A stretch of DNA of 64,000 nucleotides from contig NZ_NBZW01000001.1 in assembly GCF_002379085.1 (NCBI RefSeq), forward strand, positions 372,001 to 436,000. The letters run 5' to 3'. This document shows, one piece after another, positions 55,681 to 64,000 of this stretch. Both the position numbers and the translations under genes were made by a program. Origin of the DNA: Polaromonas sp. AET17H-212 (GTDB taxonomy: Bacteria; Pseudomonadota; Gammaproteobacteria; Burkholderiales; Burkholderiaceae_C). The number at the start of each line of letters is the position of its first letter. The stretch's first letter is position 1. The notes under the pieces were generated by a model. The model worked only from the letters and a program-made list of their open reading frames with translations, had not been told where the DNA came from and did not search any database.

Positions 55681-55965
55681 ATGAAAGAAGGCATTCACCC
55701 CAACTACCGCGAAGTTTGTTTCCTGGACATGTCCAATAACTTCAAGTTTGTGACCCGCTCCTGCGCCAACACCAAAGAAATGGTGAAGATGGAAGACGGC
55801 CGCGAACTGCCGCTGTACAAACTCGATACGTCGAGCGAATCGCACCCGTTTTACACCGGCACACAGAAATCCGTGGACAACATGGGTGGCCGCGTCGAGA
55901 AATTCCGCAACCGTTTTGGCAAGACCGCTGCCAAAGACGCTGCACCAGCGCCTGCTGCCGAGTAA
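55681..55965 (+). CDS. rpmE2: 50S ribosomal protein L31 type B
   Basis: A 94-residue L31. The [20 protein letters not shown] start and the [22 protein letters not shown] signature are clear. The zinc-binding CxxC pair of type A is absent, so this is the zinc-free form, often induced under zinc limitation. A short Ala/Pro tail ([12 protein letters not shown]) follows. AAGGAAAG precedes the ATG. The gene follows a family-B repeat and has its own terminator. Confidence 0.95.
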   Translation: MKEGIHPNYREVCFLDMSNNFKFVTRSCANTKEMVKMEDGRELPLYKLDTSSESHPFYTGTQKSVDNMGGRVEKFRNRFGKTAAKDAAPAPAAE

Positions 55966-55991
55966 GCTGCGAAACAGCTTCGGCCACACGA

Positions 55992-56024
55992 AAAAGCAGC
56001 CTGAATGTCAGGCTGCTTTTTTTT
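55992..56024 (+). terminator. Rho-independent terminator of rpmE2
   Basis: AAGCAGCCTGA-ATG-TCAGGCTGCTT with eight T, 27 bp after the rpmE2 stop; a perfect 11-bp stem. Confidence 0.93.
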
Positions 56025-56061
56025 GCCCCAAAATCAGGGCTTCCGCTTCGCCTGACCTCCC

Positions 56062-57831
56062 TTGAACAAACCCTCGCCAGCCATCATTGCCCAGTCCGCA
56101 GTTCGCCGCTTGCCCCGGTTGGCGCTGCTGCTGTTCTGCCTGGCCTATGTGCTTCCGGGTTTTCTGGGGCGCGGGCCCTGGAAAAATGCCGACATTGCGG
56201 CCTTTGGCACCATGCGCGAACTGGCAGCCGGCCACACCAGCTGGCTGCATCCGCAACTGCTGGGGCAGGCCGGCGAGTTTGAAGCGCTGGCGCCCTACTG
56301 GCTGGGCGCACTGGCGATCAAGGCACTGCCCTTTCTTGACCCTGCGTTGGCAGCGCGGATACCGTTCGGCCTGCTGCTGGCGCTGACGCTGCTGTGCACC
56401 TGGTACGCCGTTTACTACCTGGCGCGCAGCCCGCAGGCCCAGCCCGTGGCGTTTGCCTTTGGCGGAGAAGCCAGCCCGGTTGATTACGCCCGGGCCATTG
56501 CCGACGCCGCCTTGCTGGCATTGATCGCCAGTCTCGGCCTGGCCCAGCTCTCGCATGAAACCACCCCCGCCCTGGCGCAGCTCGGTTTCACGGCACTGGT
56601 TTTTTATGCCGTGGCGGCCAGCGCCTACCGCAACGCCTGGAAAATCATGGGCCCGGCCCTCGGGCTAGGGGTCGGCCTGGCCGGACTGGCGCTGAGTGGC
56701 GCGCCCACGGTGGCGGCCCTCCTGGGCGCCGGCAGCACCCTGGTCGCGCTGGGCCGCGCGCAAAGCACCCGGCCGGACAACCAGCCGGCCCCTGCCTGGC
56801 GCTGGGTGCTGCTGACCGGCGTCCTGACCCTGGCGGTCGCGGCCTTGTCCTGGGCGCTGGATCTCTGGCGCTGGCGCATTGAAATTCCCGGCCTGGAAAG
56901 CCCGGCCGACCGCAAGGAATGGCGCAGCATCGCGCGCCTGCTGGTCTGGTTCACCTGGCCCACCTGGCCGCTGGCCGCCTGGACCCTGTGGCGCTGGCGC
57001 CGGCAACTGACCAGCCGGCACGTGGCCCTGCCGCTGTGGTTTGCGCTGGTAGCGCTGGCCGCCACGGTGACCACCCCCGCGTCGGACCGCAGCCTGCTGC
57101 TGAGCCTGCCGCCGCTGGCGGCCCTGGCGGCCTTTGCCTTGCCCACCCTCAAGCGCAGCGTGGCTTCGCTGATTGACTGGTTCACGCTGCTGTTTTTCAC
57201 CGGCTGCGGCATCATCATCTGGGTGATCTGGATAGCGATGCAGACCGGCATGCCCAGGCAGCCCGCCGCCAACGTCGCCAAGCTGGCGCCTGGCTTTGAG
57301 CCCAGCTTTTCGTGGCTGGCCTTTCTGGCTGCGGCGCTGGCCACGCTGGCCTGGGCCTGGCTGGTCAAGTGGCGGGCCGGCCGCCAGCGCGCGGCGGTGT
57401 GGAAATCCATGGTGCTGCCCGCCGGCGGCGCCACGCTGTGCTGGCTGCTGCTGATGACGCTGTGGCTGCCCCTGCTCGACTACGCCCGCAGCTACGCACC
57501 GCTCTCGCGGCAGGTCGCGGCGCGTGTCGAGCCCGGTGCCTGCGTCGAGGTGTACGGCCTGAACAGCGCCCAGGTGGCCGCTTTTCAGTACCACGGTCAG
57601 CTTGAGCTGCGCCAGGCCGGTGCCAGGGCCGCCTGTCCCTACCTGGTGGTGGACGCCGATGCGCAGGACACGCTGAGCAAACACGTCAACCTGCCCGACT
57701 GGGCCTACCTGGCCACCTTGCGCCGACCCACCGACAAGAACGAAAACGTGGCGCTGTACAAAAGAGTCAGCGTGGCGCCGTCCGGCCAGGCGGCCGACCC
57801 GGGCACGGCATCGGGCCGCCAGCGACCGTAA
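56062..57831 (+). CDS. ArnT/PMT-like integral membrane protein (putative glycosyltransferase)
   Basis: A 589-residue protein with ten or more helices. Its first periplasmic loop has GRGPWKNADIAAFG, close to the R.PW..D motif of lipid-linked sugar transferases such as ArnT. The last 110 residues form a soluble periplasmic domain (CVEVYGLNSAQVAAFQYHGQ, two Cys). The likely role is transfer of a sugar from a polyprenyl carrier to a cell-surface acceptor. The only near start is TTG 56062 (no good ribosome site), after the rpmE2 terminator, so the start remains uncertain. Confidence 0.7.
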   Translation: MNKPSPAIIAQSAVRRLPRLALLLFCLAYVLPGFLGRGPWKNADIAAFGTMRELAAGHTSWLHPQLLGQAGEFEALAPYWLGALAIKALPFLDPALAARIPFGLLLALTLLCTWYAVYYLARSPQAQPVAFAFGGEASPVDYARAIADAALLALIASLGLAQLSHETTPALAQLGFTALVFYAVAASAYRNAWKIMGPALGLGVGLAGLALSGAPTVAALLGAGSTLVALGRAQSTRPDNQPAPAWRWVLLTGVLTLAVAALSWALDLWRWRIEIPGLESPADRKEWRSIARLLVWFTWPTWPLAAWTLWRWRRQLTSRHVALPLWFALVALAATVTTPASDRSLLLSLPPLAALAAFALPTLKRSVASLIDWFTLLFFTGCGIIIWVIWIAMQTGMPRQPAANVAKLAPGFEPSFSWLAFLAAALATLAWAWLVKWRAGRQRAAVWKSMVLPAGGATLCWLLLMTLWLPLLDYARSYAPLSRQVAARVEPGACVEVYGLNSAQVAAFQYHGQLELRQAGARAACPYLVVDADAQDTLSKHVNLPDWAYLATLRRPTDKNENVALYKRVSVAPSGQAADPGTASGRQRP

Positions 57832-57957
57832 GCGGCCCGCCACTCCGCGCCGGAAGGCCATGCGCAAGACATGTACGGTCGCAATGCGGCCCTTCTCCTA
57901 CGGCCACTTGCGTCAACACCCTCTGACGAAGGCCTGGCCGCAGGAGAAAAATGGTGC

Positions 57958-58632
57958 ATGACCAAACTATCCGTCCGTCCGACCTCTCCCGCGGACATTG
58001 ATGCCTTACTGAAGCTGCAGGCTCATGTCTACCCCACCATCGCACCCTGGCGGCGCGATCAACTGGCCCACCAGCTGGACCTGTTCCCCGAAGGACAGCT
58101 GGTCGCCACGCTGGACCAGCGCATCGTCGGCTGCGCCAGCGCGCTGGTGATTGCCTGGGACGAATGGGCAGACGAACACACCTGGTCCCAGATCACCGCC
58201 GCCGGCACCTTCGACACGCACAACCCGGCAGGATTCACCTTGTACGGCGCCGAGGTTTTTGTCGATCCGCGCCTGCGCGGCAAACGGGTCGGCCACGCCC
58301 TGTACGAAGGCCGGCGCCGCATTTGCCGGCAACTCAATCTCCGGCGCATCATTGCCTGCGGCAGACTGCCGGGGTATAGCGTCGTGGCACATCAGATGTC
58401 GATAGAACTCTATGCAAAAAAAACCTTATGGGGTGATTTCGTGGACCCTGTGCTGAGCTTTCAGCTGCGTGAGGGATTCCGCTACTGCGGCATCATGGAA
58501 AACTACCTGCCCGAAGACAGCGATTCTCTCGGTCACGCCGCGCTGATCGCCTGGATCAACCCGGACTACGACCCGACGCAAAAACCCGCCCTGCAGCTGG
58601 CCGCAGCCCTGCAGCAAGAGGCGACAGCATGA
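57958..58632 (+). CDS. GNAT-family acetyltransferase paired with a nitrilase
   Basis: A 224-residue GNAT protein. The acetyl-CoA motif A is VFVDPRLRGKRVGHALYEGR (R/Q..G.G/A type), preceded by the DQRIVGCASALVIAWDEW strand. It is followed with a 4-bp overlap by a nitrilase-family gene. In some bacteria (for example Bacillus YhcX, from memory) the two are fused in one chain, so they very likely act together. Substrate unknown. ATG 57958 is chosen, with AGGAG eleven bases before it. Confidence 0.85.
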   Translation: MTKLSVRPTSPADIDALLKLQAHVYPTIAPWRRDQLAHQLDLFPEGQLVATLDQRIVGCASALVIAWDEWADEHTWSQITAAGTFDTHNPAGFTLYGAEVFVDPRLRGKRVGHALYEGRRRICRQLNLRRIIACGRLPGYSVVAHQMSIELYAKKTLWGDFVDPVLSFQLREGFRYCGIMENYLPEDSDSLGHAALIAWINPDYDPTQKPALQLAAALQQEATA

Positions 58633-59549
58633 GCAGCACCGACCTCGCGCGCGAACCCGCGCACAAACCCCAGCAGACCACCGTACGCATTGCCGCGGTG
58701 CAATACCTGCTGCGCGCCATCAGCGACTGGGACGGCTTTGAGAACCAGGTCCGCTTCGTGATGAAAGCAGCCGGCGACTACAAACCCCAATTCGTGATGT
58801 TTCCGGAAATTTTCACCACCCAGCTGCTGTCCTTCATGGACACCAGCGACCTGCGCAGCGCGGTGCGGGAAATGGACAGCTACACCGGCCGCTACATCGC
58901 GCTGTTCACCGAGCTGGCGGCGCATTGGGGTGTCCACATCATCGGCGGCAGCCACCCGACCATCACCAACGGACGCCTGCTCAACACCGCCTATCTTTTC
59001 ACGCCCGGCGGCAAGGTGTTCACCCAGGACAAGATTCACCTGACACGCTGGGAGAAAGAGAAATGGAAGGGGGACCCGGGCAACGAATTGAAGGTGTTTG
59101 AAACGCCCTACGGTCGCATCAGCATCCTGATCTGCTACGACATCGAGTTTCCCGAACTCTCGAGAAAGGTGTGCGAACAGGGAGCCGACATCATTTTCGT
59201 GCCGTCCTGCACCGACGACAGGCAGGGTTTCTGGCGGGTGCGCTACTGCTGCCATGCGCGCGCCATCGAGAACCAGGTGTACGTTGCCGTGACCGGTACC
59301 GTGGGAAATCTTGCCGTCGAGGGACTGGGGCTTCATTTTGGCCAGGCCGCGATCATCACCCCGTCCGACTTTCCCTTTGCGCGGGACGGCATCGCTGCCG
59401 AGGGTGTGCCCAACATGGAGCAGATCGTGATTGCCGACGTGGACCTGGGCAAACTGGTCAGCAACCGGGTCAACGGCACCACCATCCCGCTGTACGACAA
59501 ACGGGTTGACGTCTACGCCAATGATGTCGAGATCGTCTCCACGGTCTGA
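58629..59549 (+). CDS. Nitrilase-superfamily carbon-nitrogen hydrolase
   Basis: A 306-residue amidase. The Glu-Lys-Cys triad is E in VMFPEIFTTQLLS, K in QDKIHLTRWEKEKW and C in ILICYDIEFPELSRK. A conserved H/E region HARAIENQVYVAVTGTVG follows. The N-terminus has an extra basic stretch. The ATG overlaps the stop of the GNAT gene. Natural substrate unknown; omega-amidase-like activity on small amides is possible. Confidence 0.92.
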   Translation: MSSTDLAREPAHKPQQTTVRIAAVQYLLRAISDWDGFENQVRFVMKAAGDYKPQFVMFPEIFTTQLLSFMDTSDLRSAVREMDSYTGRYIALFTELAAHWGVHIIGGSHPTITNGRLLNTAYLFTPGGKVFTQDKIHLTRWEKEKWKGDPGNELKVFETPYGRISILICYDIEFPELSRKVCEQGADIIFVPSCTDDRQGFWRVRYCCHARAIENQVYVAVTGTVGNLAVEGLGLHFGQAAIITPSDFPFARDGIAAEGVPNMEQIVIADVDLGKLVSNRVNGTTIPLYDKRVDVYANDVEIVSTV

Positions 59550-59582
59550 CGCAGCCGGTCAAGGCAGCATCAGCCGGAAGCA

Positions 59583-60926
59583 TCAAACGGGTTGAAGCTG
59601 GCGCACCCGGGCGGCGGGAAAAACAATCGAAAATCGCGAGCCCTGGCCAGGCTGGCTTTCGATGCGAAGCTCGGCACCGTGGCGCTGTGTCACGTGTTTG
59701 ACAATCGCCAGGCCCAGCCCGGTCCCGCCGGTTTCACGCGAGCGGCTGCGATCCACCCGGTAAAAACGTTCGGTCAGGCGTGGAAGGTGTTCCGCAGCGA
59801 TGCCGGGTCCGGTGTCCTGCACCTGGAATTCCCCACGACCGTCGTCGAGCAGCCGCCAGCTGACCTTGATCAGGCCTGAAGGCGGGGTGTAACGCACGGC
59901 GTTGGTCACGAGGTTGGACATGGCGCTGAGAAGTTCGTTCTGCACGCCCGCCAGCTCGCAGGGTGGACCCGGTTCAAACTCCAGCCTGTGGCCCGCAGGG
60001 GCCAGCATGGCCGACAGCGAGCGAGCCTCCTGCTCGCATTGCGCCAGCAAGGCACCGGTCGTCACCCACTCAGCGGTATCGGGGAACGGGCTGCCCTCAA
60101 GCCGGGACAAGGTGAGCAGGTCGTTGACCAGCGTCTGCATGCGCTGCGACTGCTGCGCCATCAGGCCCAGGTACCTGGCTCGCTCGGGCTCCTTGAGCGG
60201 CAGCGTCTGCAGCGTTTCAATAAAACCCGACAACACCGTCAGCGGCGTGCGGATTTCATGTGACACATTCGCCACAAAATCGCGGCGCATGGCTTCCGCC
60301 AGCTCAAGCGCGGTGACGTCCCTCGACAGAAGCAGCTTGCGGTCCCTGCCGTAGGCATGCAGATGCACCGCCAGCCTGACGGGCCGCGCCGGCGTTGACC
60401 GGCCGCCAGGGATCATCACATCGCGGGAGAAGTTGCCCGAGGCCAGGTAGGCCGTAAAAGCGGGAGCGCGCACGAGGTTGGCAATATGCTGCATCACGTC
60501 GCGTTGGGCGTCAAAACCAAAATGCTGGGCGGCAGTCTGGTTGCACCATTCAATCCGCCCGTCCGCATCGAGCAGCACCACGCCGTTCGGAGAAGCCTGC
60601 ATGGCCGCCAGGAATTCGTTGAGACGTGCCTGGCTTTCCTGGTAACGGCGATCACGATTCTTCAGCATGCGACGGGTCCGGTCGGCGATTTCACCCCACA
60701 CCCCGCCGGCTGGCGGCGATGCGCCGGGCAACGAGCCCGGCTCTTCCGCGTTCTGCTCGGCCCGCAACCACTTCAACAAACGCGTCGTCTGCAAGCTGTC
60801 GATCAAGAGCCAGACAATGCTGGCAATCAGAAGTCCCGGCGCCGCGCCTTCCTTGCCGCCCAACCACCAACCCAAGCCAGACCCGAGCAGCAGAAGGGCT
60901 GCAAAAGTTATCCAGCGATTGATCAT
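59583..60926 (-). CDS. phoR: Phosphate regulon sensor kinase
   Basis: A 447-residue inner-membrane histidine kinase that phosphorylates PhoB when phosphate is low. Two N-terminal helices are followed by a PAS domain (NGVVLLDADGRIEWCNQTAA) and the H-box VANVSHEIRTPLTVLSGFIE. The ATP-binding part has N box LSAMSNLVTNAVRYTP, G1 VQDTGPGIAAEHL and G2 GGTGLGLAIVKHV. It overlaps phoB by four bases. Confidence 0.95.
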   Translation of the reverse strand: MINRWITFAALLLLGSGLGWWLGGKEGAAPGLLIASIVWLLIDSLQTTRLLKWLRAEQNAEEPGSLPGASPPAGGVWGEIADRTRRMLKNRDRRYQESQARLNEFLAAMQASPNGVVLLDADGRIEWCNQTAAQHFGFDAQRDVMQHIANLVRAPAFTAYLASGNFSRDVMIPGGRSTPARPVRLAVHLHAYGRDRKLLLSRDVTALELAEAMRRDFVANVSHEIRTPLTVLSGFIETLQTLPLKEPERARYLGLMAQQSQRMQTLVNDLLTLSRLEGSPFPDTAEWVTTGALLAQCEQEARSLSAMLAPAGHRLEFEPGPPCELAGVQNELLSAMSNLVTNAVRYTPPSGLIKVSWRLLDDGRGEFQVQDTGPGIAAEHLPRLTERFYRVDRSRSRETGGTGLGLAIVKHVTQRHGAELRIESQPGQGSRFSIVFPAARVRQLQPV

Positions 60927-61648
60927 GTGCCGGATTGTGCAGCAGCGGGTTGACCGACCGTTGCCAGCCCCGTCAGCCTGTAACCCGCGCCGCGTACCGT
61001 TTCCACCATCGCACCGGCCGCGCCGAGCGCCTCGCGCAGGCGCTTGACGTGCACGTCCACCGTGCGTTCCTCGATGAACACGTGGTCGCCCCAGACCTTG
61101 TCCAGCAGCGTGCTGCGGCTGTGCACCCGCTCGGCATGTTTCATCAGGTAGTGCAGCAGCTTGAACTCCGTGGGGCCGAGCTTGAGTTCCTGACCCTGGA
61201 AGGAAATGCGGTGCGTGGCAGCGTCGAGCAACAACTCGCCAACCGTCACGCTGTCGCTGACCGACTCCGGCGCACGCCGGCGCAGCACCGCGCGTATGCG
61301 GGCCAGCAACTCCTGCGTGGAAAAGGGCTTGGTGATGTAGTCGTCGGCGCCGGCGTCCAGGCCGGCGACCTTGTCGGGTTCGTCGCCCTTGGCGGTCAGC
61401 ATCAGGATGGGAATGCTTTTGGTACGGGCCTGTTTGCGCAGGTGCCGCGCCAGCGACAGCCCGCTTTGCCCGGGGAGCATCCAGTCCAGCAAAATCGCAT
61501 CGGGAAGCACCGCATCGAGTTCGCGCTGCGCAGCAACGCTGTCGCCGGCAATCACCGGGGAGAAGCCGCCGTGCGTCAGGTTCACTGCGATGAGCTCGGC
61601 AATCGCCGGCTCATCCTCAACAATCAGTATGCGCGGCAGGTGTTTCAT
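60923..61648 (-). CDS. phoB: Phosphate regulon response regulator
   Basis: An OmpR/PhoB-type regulator of 241 residues: REC domain (ILIVEDEPA, phospho-Asp in AILLDWMLPGQSG, Lys in DYITKPFSTQ) and a winged helix (LKLGPTEFKLLHYLMKHAER, and EERTVDVHVKRLREAL). It activates pho-box promoters. ATG 61648 is chosen (MKHLPRILIVEDEP). It lies between phoU (16 bp) and phoR (overlap). Confidence 0.95.
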   Translation of the reverse strand: MKHLPRILIVEDEPAIAELIAVNLTHGGFSPVIAGDSVAAQRELDAVLPDAILLDWMLPGQSGLSLARHLRKQARTKSIPILMLTAKGDEPDKVAGLDAGADDYITKPFSTQELLARIRAVLRRRAPESVSDSVTVGELLLDAATHRISFQGQELKLGPTEFKLLHYLMKHAERVHSRSTLLDKVWGDHVFIEERTVDVHVKRLREALGAAGAMVETVRGAGYRLTGLATVGQPAAAQSGT

Positions 61649-61664
61649 GTGCAGATGAGGTCCA

Positions 61665-62366
61665 TTACTTGACCGCCGACTCGATCTGATCCATCGGGGT
61701 GTGCCGGACGTCGGCGCCCTTGACGATGTAGATGATGAACTCGGCAATGTTCTTGGCATGATCGCCGACGCGTTCGATGGCCTTGGCCACGAACAGCAGG
61801 TCCAGGCTCGGCGAAATGGTGCGCGGGTCTTCCATCATGTAGGTGATGAGCTTGCGCACGAAACCATCAAACTCCTTGTCAATCAGGTCATCTTCCTTCA
61901 GGATCGAAACCGCCGCGGCCGTATCGAGACGGGCAAACGCATCCAGCGCCTTGCGCAGCAGTGCCGATGCAAGCTCTGCCGCCACATTCAGTTCAGAAGC
62001 AGGCAGGGCCCGCGAGGATCCACTCTCAATGATGGACTTGACCATGCGGGCGATTTTTTCCGCCTCGTCACCGGCACGCTCCAGGTTCGCCGTGGTTTTC
62101 GAAATCGCAATCAGCAGCCGCAAATCGCGTGCGGTCGGCTGGCGCCGCGCAATGATGGACGACAGGTCACGGTCAATGTCGACTTCCATCGCATTGACCT
62201 GGGCCTCGGTCTCAATGACCTGGTTGGCGGTTTCGGCGCTGAACTGCGACAGCGCATAAATGGCGTGGCGAATCTGGGATTCGACCAGCCCGCCAAGCTC
62301 CATCACGCGCGAGGACACGGTGTTGAGTTCGCTGTCAAACTGGGTGGACAAATGTTTTTCGGGCAT
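61665..62366 (-). CDS. phoU: Phosphate-signalling protein PhoU
   Basis: A 233-residue helical two-repeat protein that links Pst transport to PhoR and dampens uptake. It begins MPEKHLSTQFDSELNTVSSR, and the metal-cluster motifs E..D and the ERVGDHAKNIAEFIIY signature are clear. It lies 20 bp after pstB and 16 bp before phoB. Confidence 0.95.
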   Translation of the reverse strand: MPEKHLSTQFDSELNTVSSRVMELGGLVESQIRHAIYALSQFSAETANQVIETEAQVNAMEVDIDRDLSSIIARRQPTARDLRLLIAISKTTANLERAGDEAEKIARMVKSIIESGSSRALPASELNVAAELASALLRKALDAFARLDTAAAVSILKEDDLIDKEFDGFVRKLITYMMEDPRTISPSLDLLFVAKAIERVGDHAKNIAEFIIYIVKGADVRHTPMDQIESAVK

Positions 62367-62386
62367 GGTGCGCTCCTGGTGTCTGG

Positions 62387-63169
62387 TCAGCCGAAACGGC
62401 CGGTGATGTAGTCTTCGGTTTCCTTGCGCTTGGGTTTGAAGAAGAGGTCTTCGGTCGCACCAAACTCGATCAGGTCGCCCAGGTACATGTAGGCCGTGTA
62501 GTCGCTGCAGCGGGCCGCCTGCTGCATGTTGTGTGTCACGATGACCACCGTGTAGTCTTCCTTCAGTTCGGCAATCAGCTCTTCGATCTTGGCGGTCGAC
62601 AGCGGATCAAGCGCCGAGCAGGGTTCGTCGAGCAACAACACTTCCGGCTTGATCGCGATGCCGCGTGCGATACACAGGCGTTGTTGCTGGCCGCCCGACA
62701 GGCTGGCGCCGTTCTGGTTGAGTTTGTCCTTGACCTCGTTCCACAGCGCGGCCTTGCCCAGCGCCCATTCGACGCGCTCGTCCATGTCGCTGGCGTTCAG
62801 GCTTTCGAACAGCTTCACGCCATAGGCAATGTTGTCGTAAATGGACATGGGAAACGGCGTTGGTTTCTGGAACACCATGCCGATGCGCGCGCGGATCAGC
62901 GAAACGTCTTCCTTGGACGTGATCATGTTCTCGCCGCCCATCATGACCTGGCCCTCGGCGCGCTGGTCGGGGTAAAGCTCATACATGCGGTTGAAGGTCC
63001 GCAACAGGGTGGATTTCCCGCAGCCCGAGGGACCGATGAAAGCCGTGACCTTCTTTTCCGGAATGTCCAGGTTGACGTTCTTGATCGCGTGGAACTTGCC
63101 GTAGTAAAAATTCAGGTCGCGCACCGACATCTTGACCGTTTCATTGCGCGCCAGGGGAGTTGTTTGCAT
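62387..63169 (-). CDS. pstB: Phosphate ABC transporter ATP-binding protein
   Basis: The ATPase of the high-affinity phosphate importer, 260 residues. Walker A is [19 protein letters not shown], signature [15 protein letters not shown], Walker [15 protein letters not shown], switch His in [15 protein letters not shown]. The N-terminus has the family [19 protein letters not shown]. It is 12 bp behind pstA. Confidence 0.97.
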   Translation of the reverse strand: MQTTPLARNETVKMSVRDLNFYYGKFHAIKNVNLDIPEKKVTAFIGPSGCGKSTLLRTFNRMYELYPDQRAEGQVMMGGENMITSKEDVSLIRARIGMVFQKPTPFPMSIYDNIAYGVKLFESLNASDMDERVEWALGKAALWNEVKDKLNQNGASLSGGQQQRLCIARGIAIKPEVLLLDEPCSALDPLSTAKIEELIAELKEDYTVVIVTHNMQQAARCSDYTAYMYLGDLIEFGATEDLFFKPKRKETEDYITGRFG

Positions 63170-63181
63170 CTCGCTTCTTCC

Positions 63182-64000
63182 TCAATTCTTGTTTCTGAAA
63201 AGCACGCGTGCCAGGATGTTCAGCGCCAGCACACCCAGCGTGATCAGCAGCACGCCGGCCCACGCCAGCTTCTGCCAGTTCTCGAACGGGCTCATGGCGA
63301 ACTTGAATATCGTCACAGGCAGGCTGGCCATCGGCTGGCTCAAATCGCTGGTCCAGAACTGGTTGGACAGCGCGGTGAAGAGCAGCGGCGCGGTTTCACC
63401 GGCCACGCGGGCCACTGCCAGCAGCACCCCGGTCACGACACCGGCCTGCGCGGCACGCAGCGTGATGCCCATGATCACCTTCCACTTGGGGCTGCCCAGG
63501 GCATAGGCGGCTTCCCGCAGCGCGTTTGGCACCAGCTTGAGCATGTTGTCCGTGGTCCGGATGACCACCGGAATGATCAGCAGCGCCAGGGCAACCACAC
63601 CGGCCCAGCCTGAAAAGCTTTTGACCTGGGCAACAATCAAGGCATACACAAACAGGCCGACCACGATGGACGGAGCCGACAGCAGGATGTCGTTGACAAA
63701 ACCGGTCAGCTTGCCCAGGCGCGTGTGGGCGCCATATTCGGCGAGATAGATGCCGGCCAGCACGCCGATTGGTGTGCCCAGCGCGGTCGCCAGCAGCACC
63801 ATGGTGAGCGAGCCGAAGATGGCGTTGGCCAGCCCGCCGGTTTCAGCATTGGGCGGCGGCGTCATTTCGGTGAACAGGGCGATGCTGAGCCCCCCCAGAC
63901 CGAGGCGGAAGGTCTCGAAAAGAATCCACATCAGCCAGAAAAGGCCAAAGGCCATGGCCCCCAGCGACAGCGTGATGGCGACGATGTTCACCGTCTTGCG
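63182..64000 (-). CDS. pstA: Phosphate ABC transporter permease (5' end cut by the window)
   Basis: A permease with six helices. The EAA loop is [20 protein letters not shown], and the strongly conserved [13 protein letters not shown] segment is present. The frame is open to the right edge (codons read R-K-T before V-N-I-V), so the start lies beyond the window. pstC and pstS are expected upstream. Confidence 0.93.
   Translation of the reverse strand, partial: RKTVNIVAITLSLGAMAFGLFWLMWILFETFRLGLGGLSIALFTEMTPPPNAETGGLANAIFGSLTMVLLATALGTPIGVLAGIYLAEYGAHTRLGKLTGFVNDILLSAPSIVVGLFVYALIVAQVKSFSGWAGVVALALLIIPVVIRTTDNMLKLVPNALREAAYALGSPKWKVIMGITLRAAQAGVVTGVLLAVARVAGETAPLLFTALSNQFWTSDLSQPMASLPVTIFKFAMSPFENWQKLAWAGVLLITLGVLALNILARVLFRNKN

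Overview
The window looks like a chromosomal segment of a betaproteobacterium in the Comamonadaceae (Polaromonas/Rhodoferax/Acidovorax type). The reasons are the high GC, the gene content, the ffs RNA beside dnaX, and two interspersed repeat families that I recall from that group. It is mostly core and household genes with a few compact accessory operons. I see no tRNA, rRNA, CRISPR array, prophage or insertion sequence.

Layout. 1-3259 (-): 2-oxoglutarate dehydrogenase, sucA then the 5' end of sucB. 3290-3881: non-coding, with a broken soxB 3' remnant and a hairpin. 3882-6809 (-): acuI then prpE (acrylyl-CoA/propionyl-CoA metabolism). 7050-9359 (-): a secreted GlcG/HbpS-type protein, an encapsulated-ferritin-like protein without a shell gene, an isochorismatase-family hydrolase and a DUF2721 membrane protein. 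9660-13486: a small kinase-like protein, then soluble (ppa) and membrane proton-pumping (hppA) pyrophosphatases read divergently. 13484-17473: a TetR repressor with two matching operators around the promoter of a COG3687 metal-dependent hydrolase, then an aldehyde dehydrogenase and an SDR. 17552-20658 (+): moaA-mobA-moeA for molybdenum cofactor.

20743-23856 (-): a five-gene sulfur-type operon: two YeeE/YedE half-transporters, a small secreted protein with NPCA repeats, a DUF6969-like protein and a periplasmic tandem rhodanese. 24339-28878 (-): an RND efflux pair. 29028-32774: rnhA, a yafS-like methyltransferase, gloB and mltD, the same neighbourhood as in E. coli. 32826-38178: an Mrr-like protein, a DUF3096 peptide, a GST, a nitrate/sulfonate-type ABC importer (SBP, ATPase, permease) and a MAPEG protein. 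38269-41285 (-): dnaX-ybaB-recR, with the SRP RNA divergent at about 41367.

41555-45190 (+): a tightly overlapped four-gene operon (receiver-only response regulator, YaiO-type outer-membrane barrel, HEAT-repeat membrane protein, family 2 glycosyltransferase) that looks like a glycan synthesis and export unit. 45361-53397: two small unknowns, an HI0933-type flavoprotein and AddA/AddB-like recombination nucleases. 53608-57831 (+): trxA, rho, rpmE type B and an ArnT-like membrane protein. 57958-59549 (+): a GNAT protein and a nitrilase-family hydrolase. 59583-64000 (-): pstA (cut by the window edge)-pstB-phoU-phoB-phoR, the phosphate uptake and signalling operon.

The most interesting items are the NPCA-repeat/YedE/rhodanese operon, the REC-YaiO-HEAT-GT2 operon, a roughly 60-bp repeat present in about ten copies (four of them inside reading frames and translated in frame), the soxB remnant, and the orphan encapsulated-ferritin-like gene.
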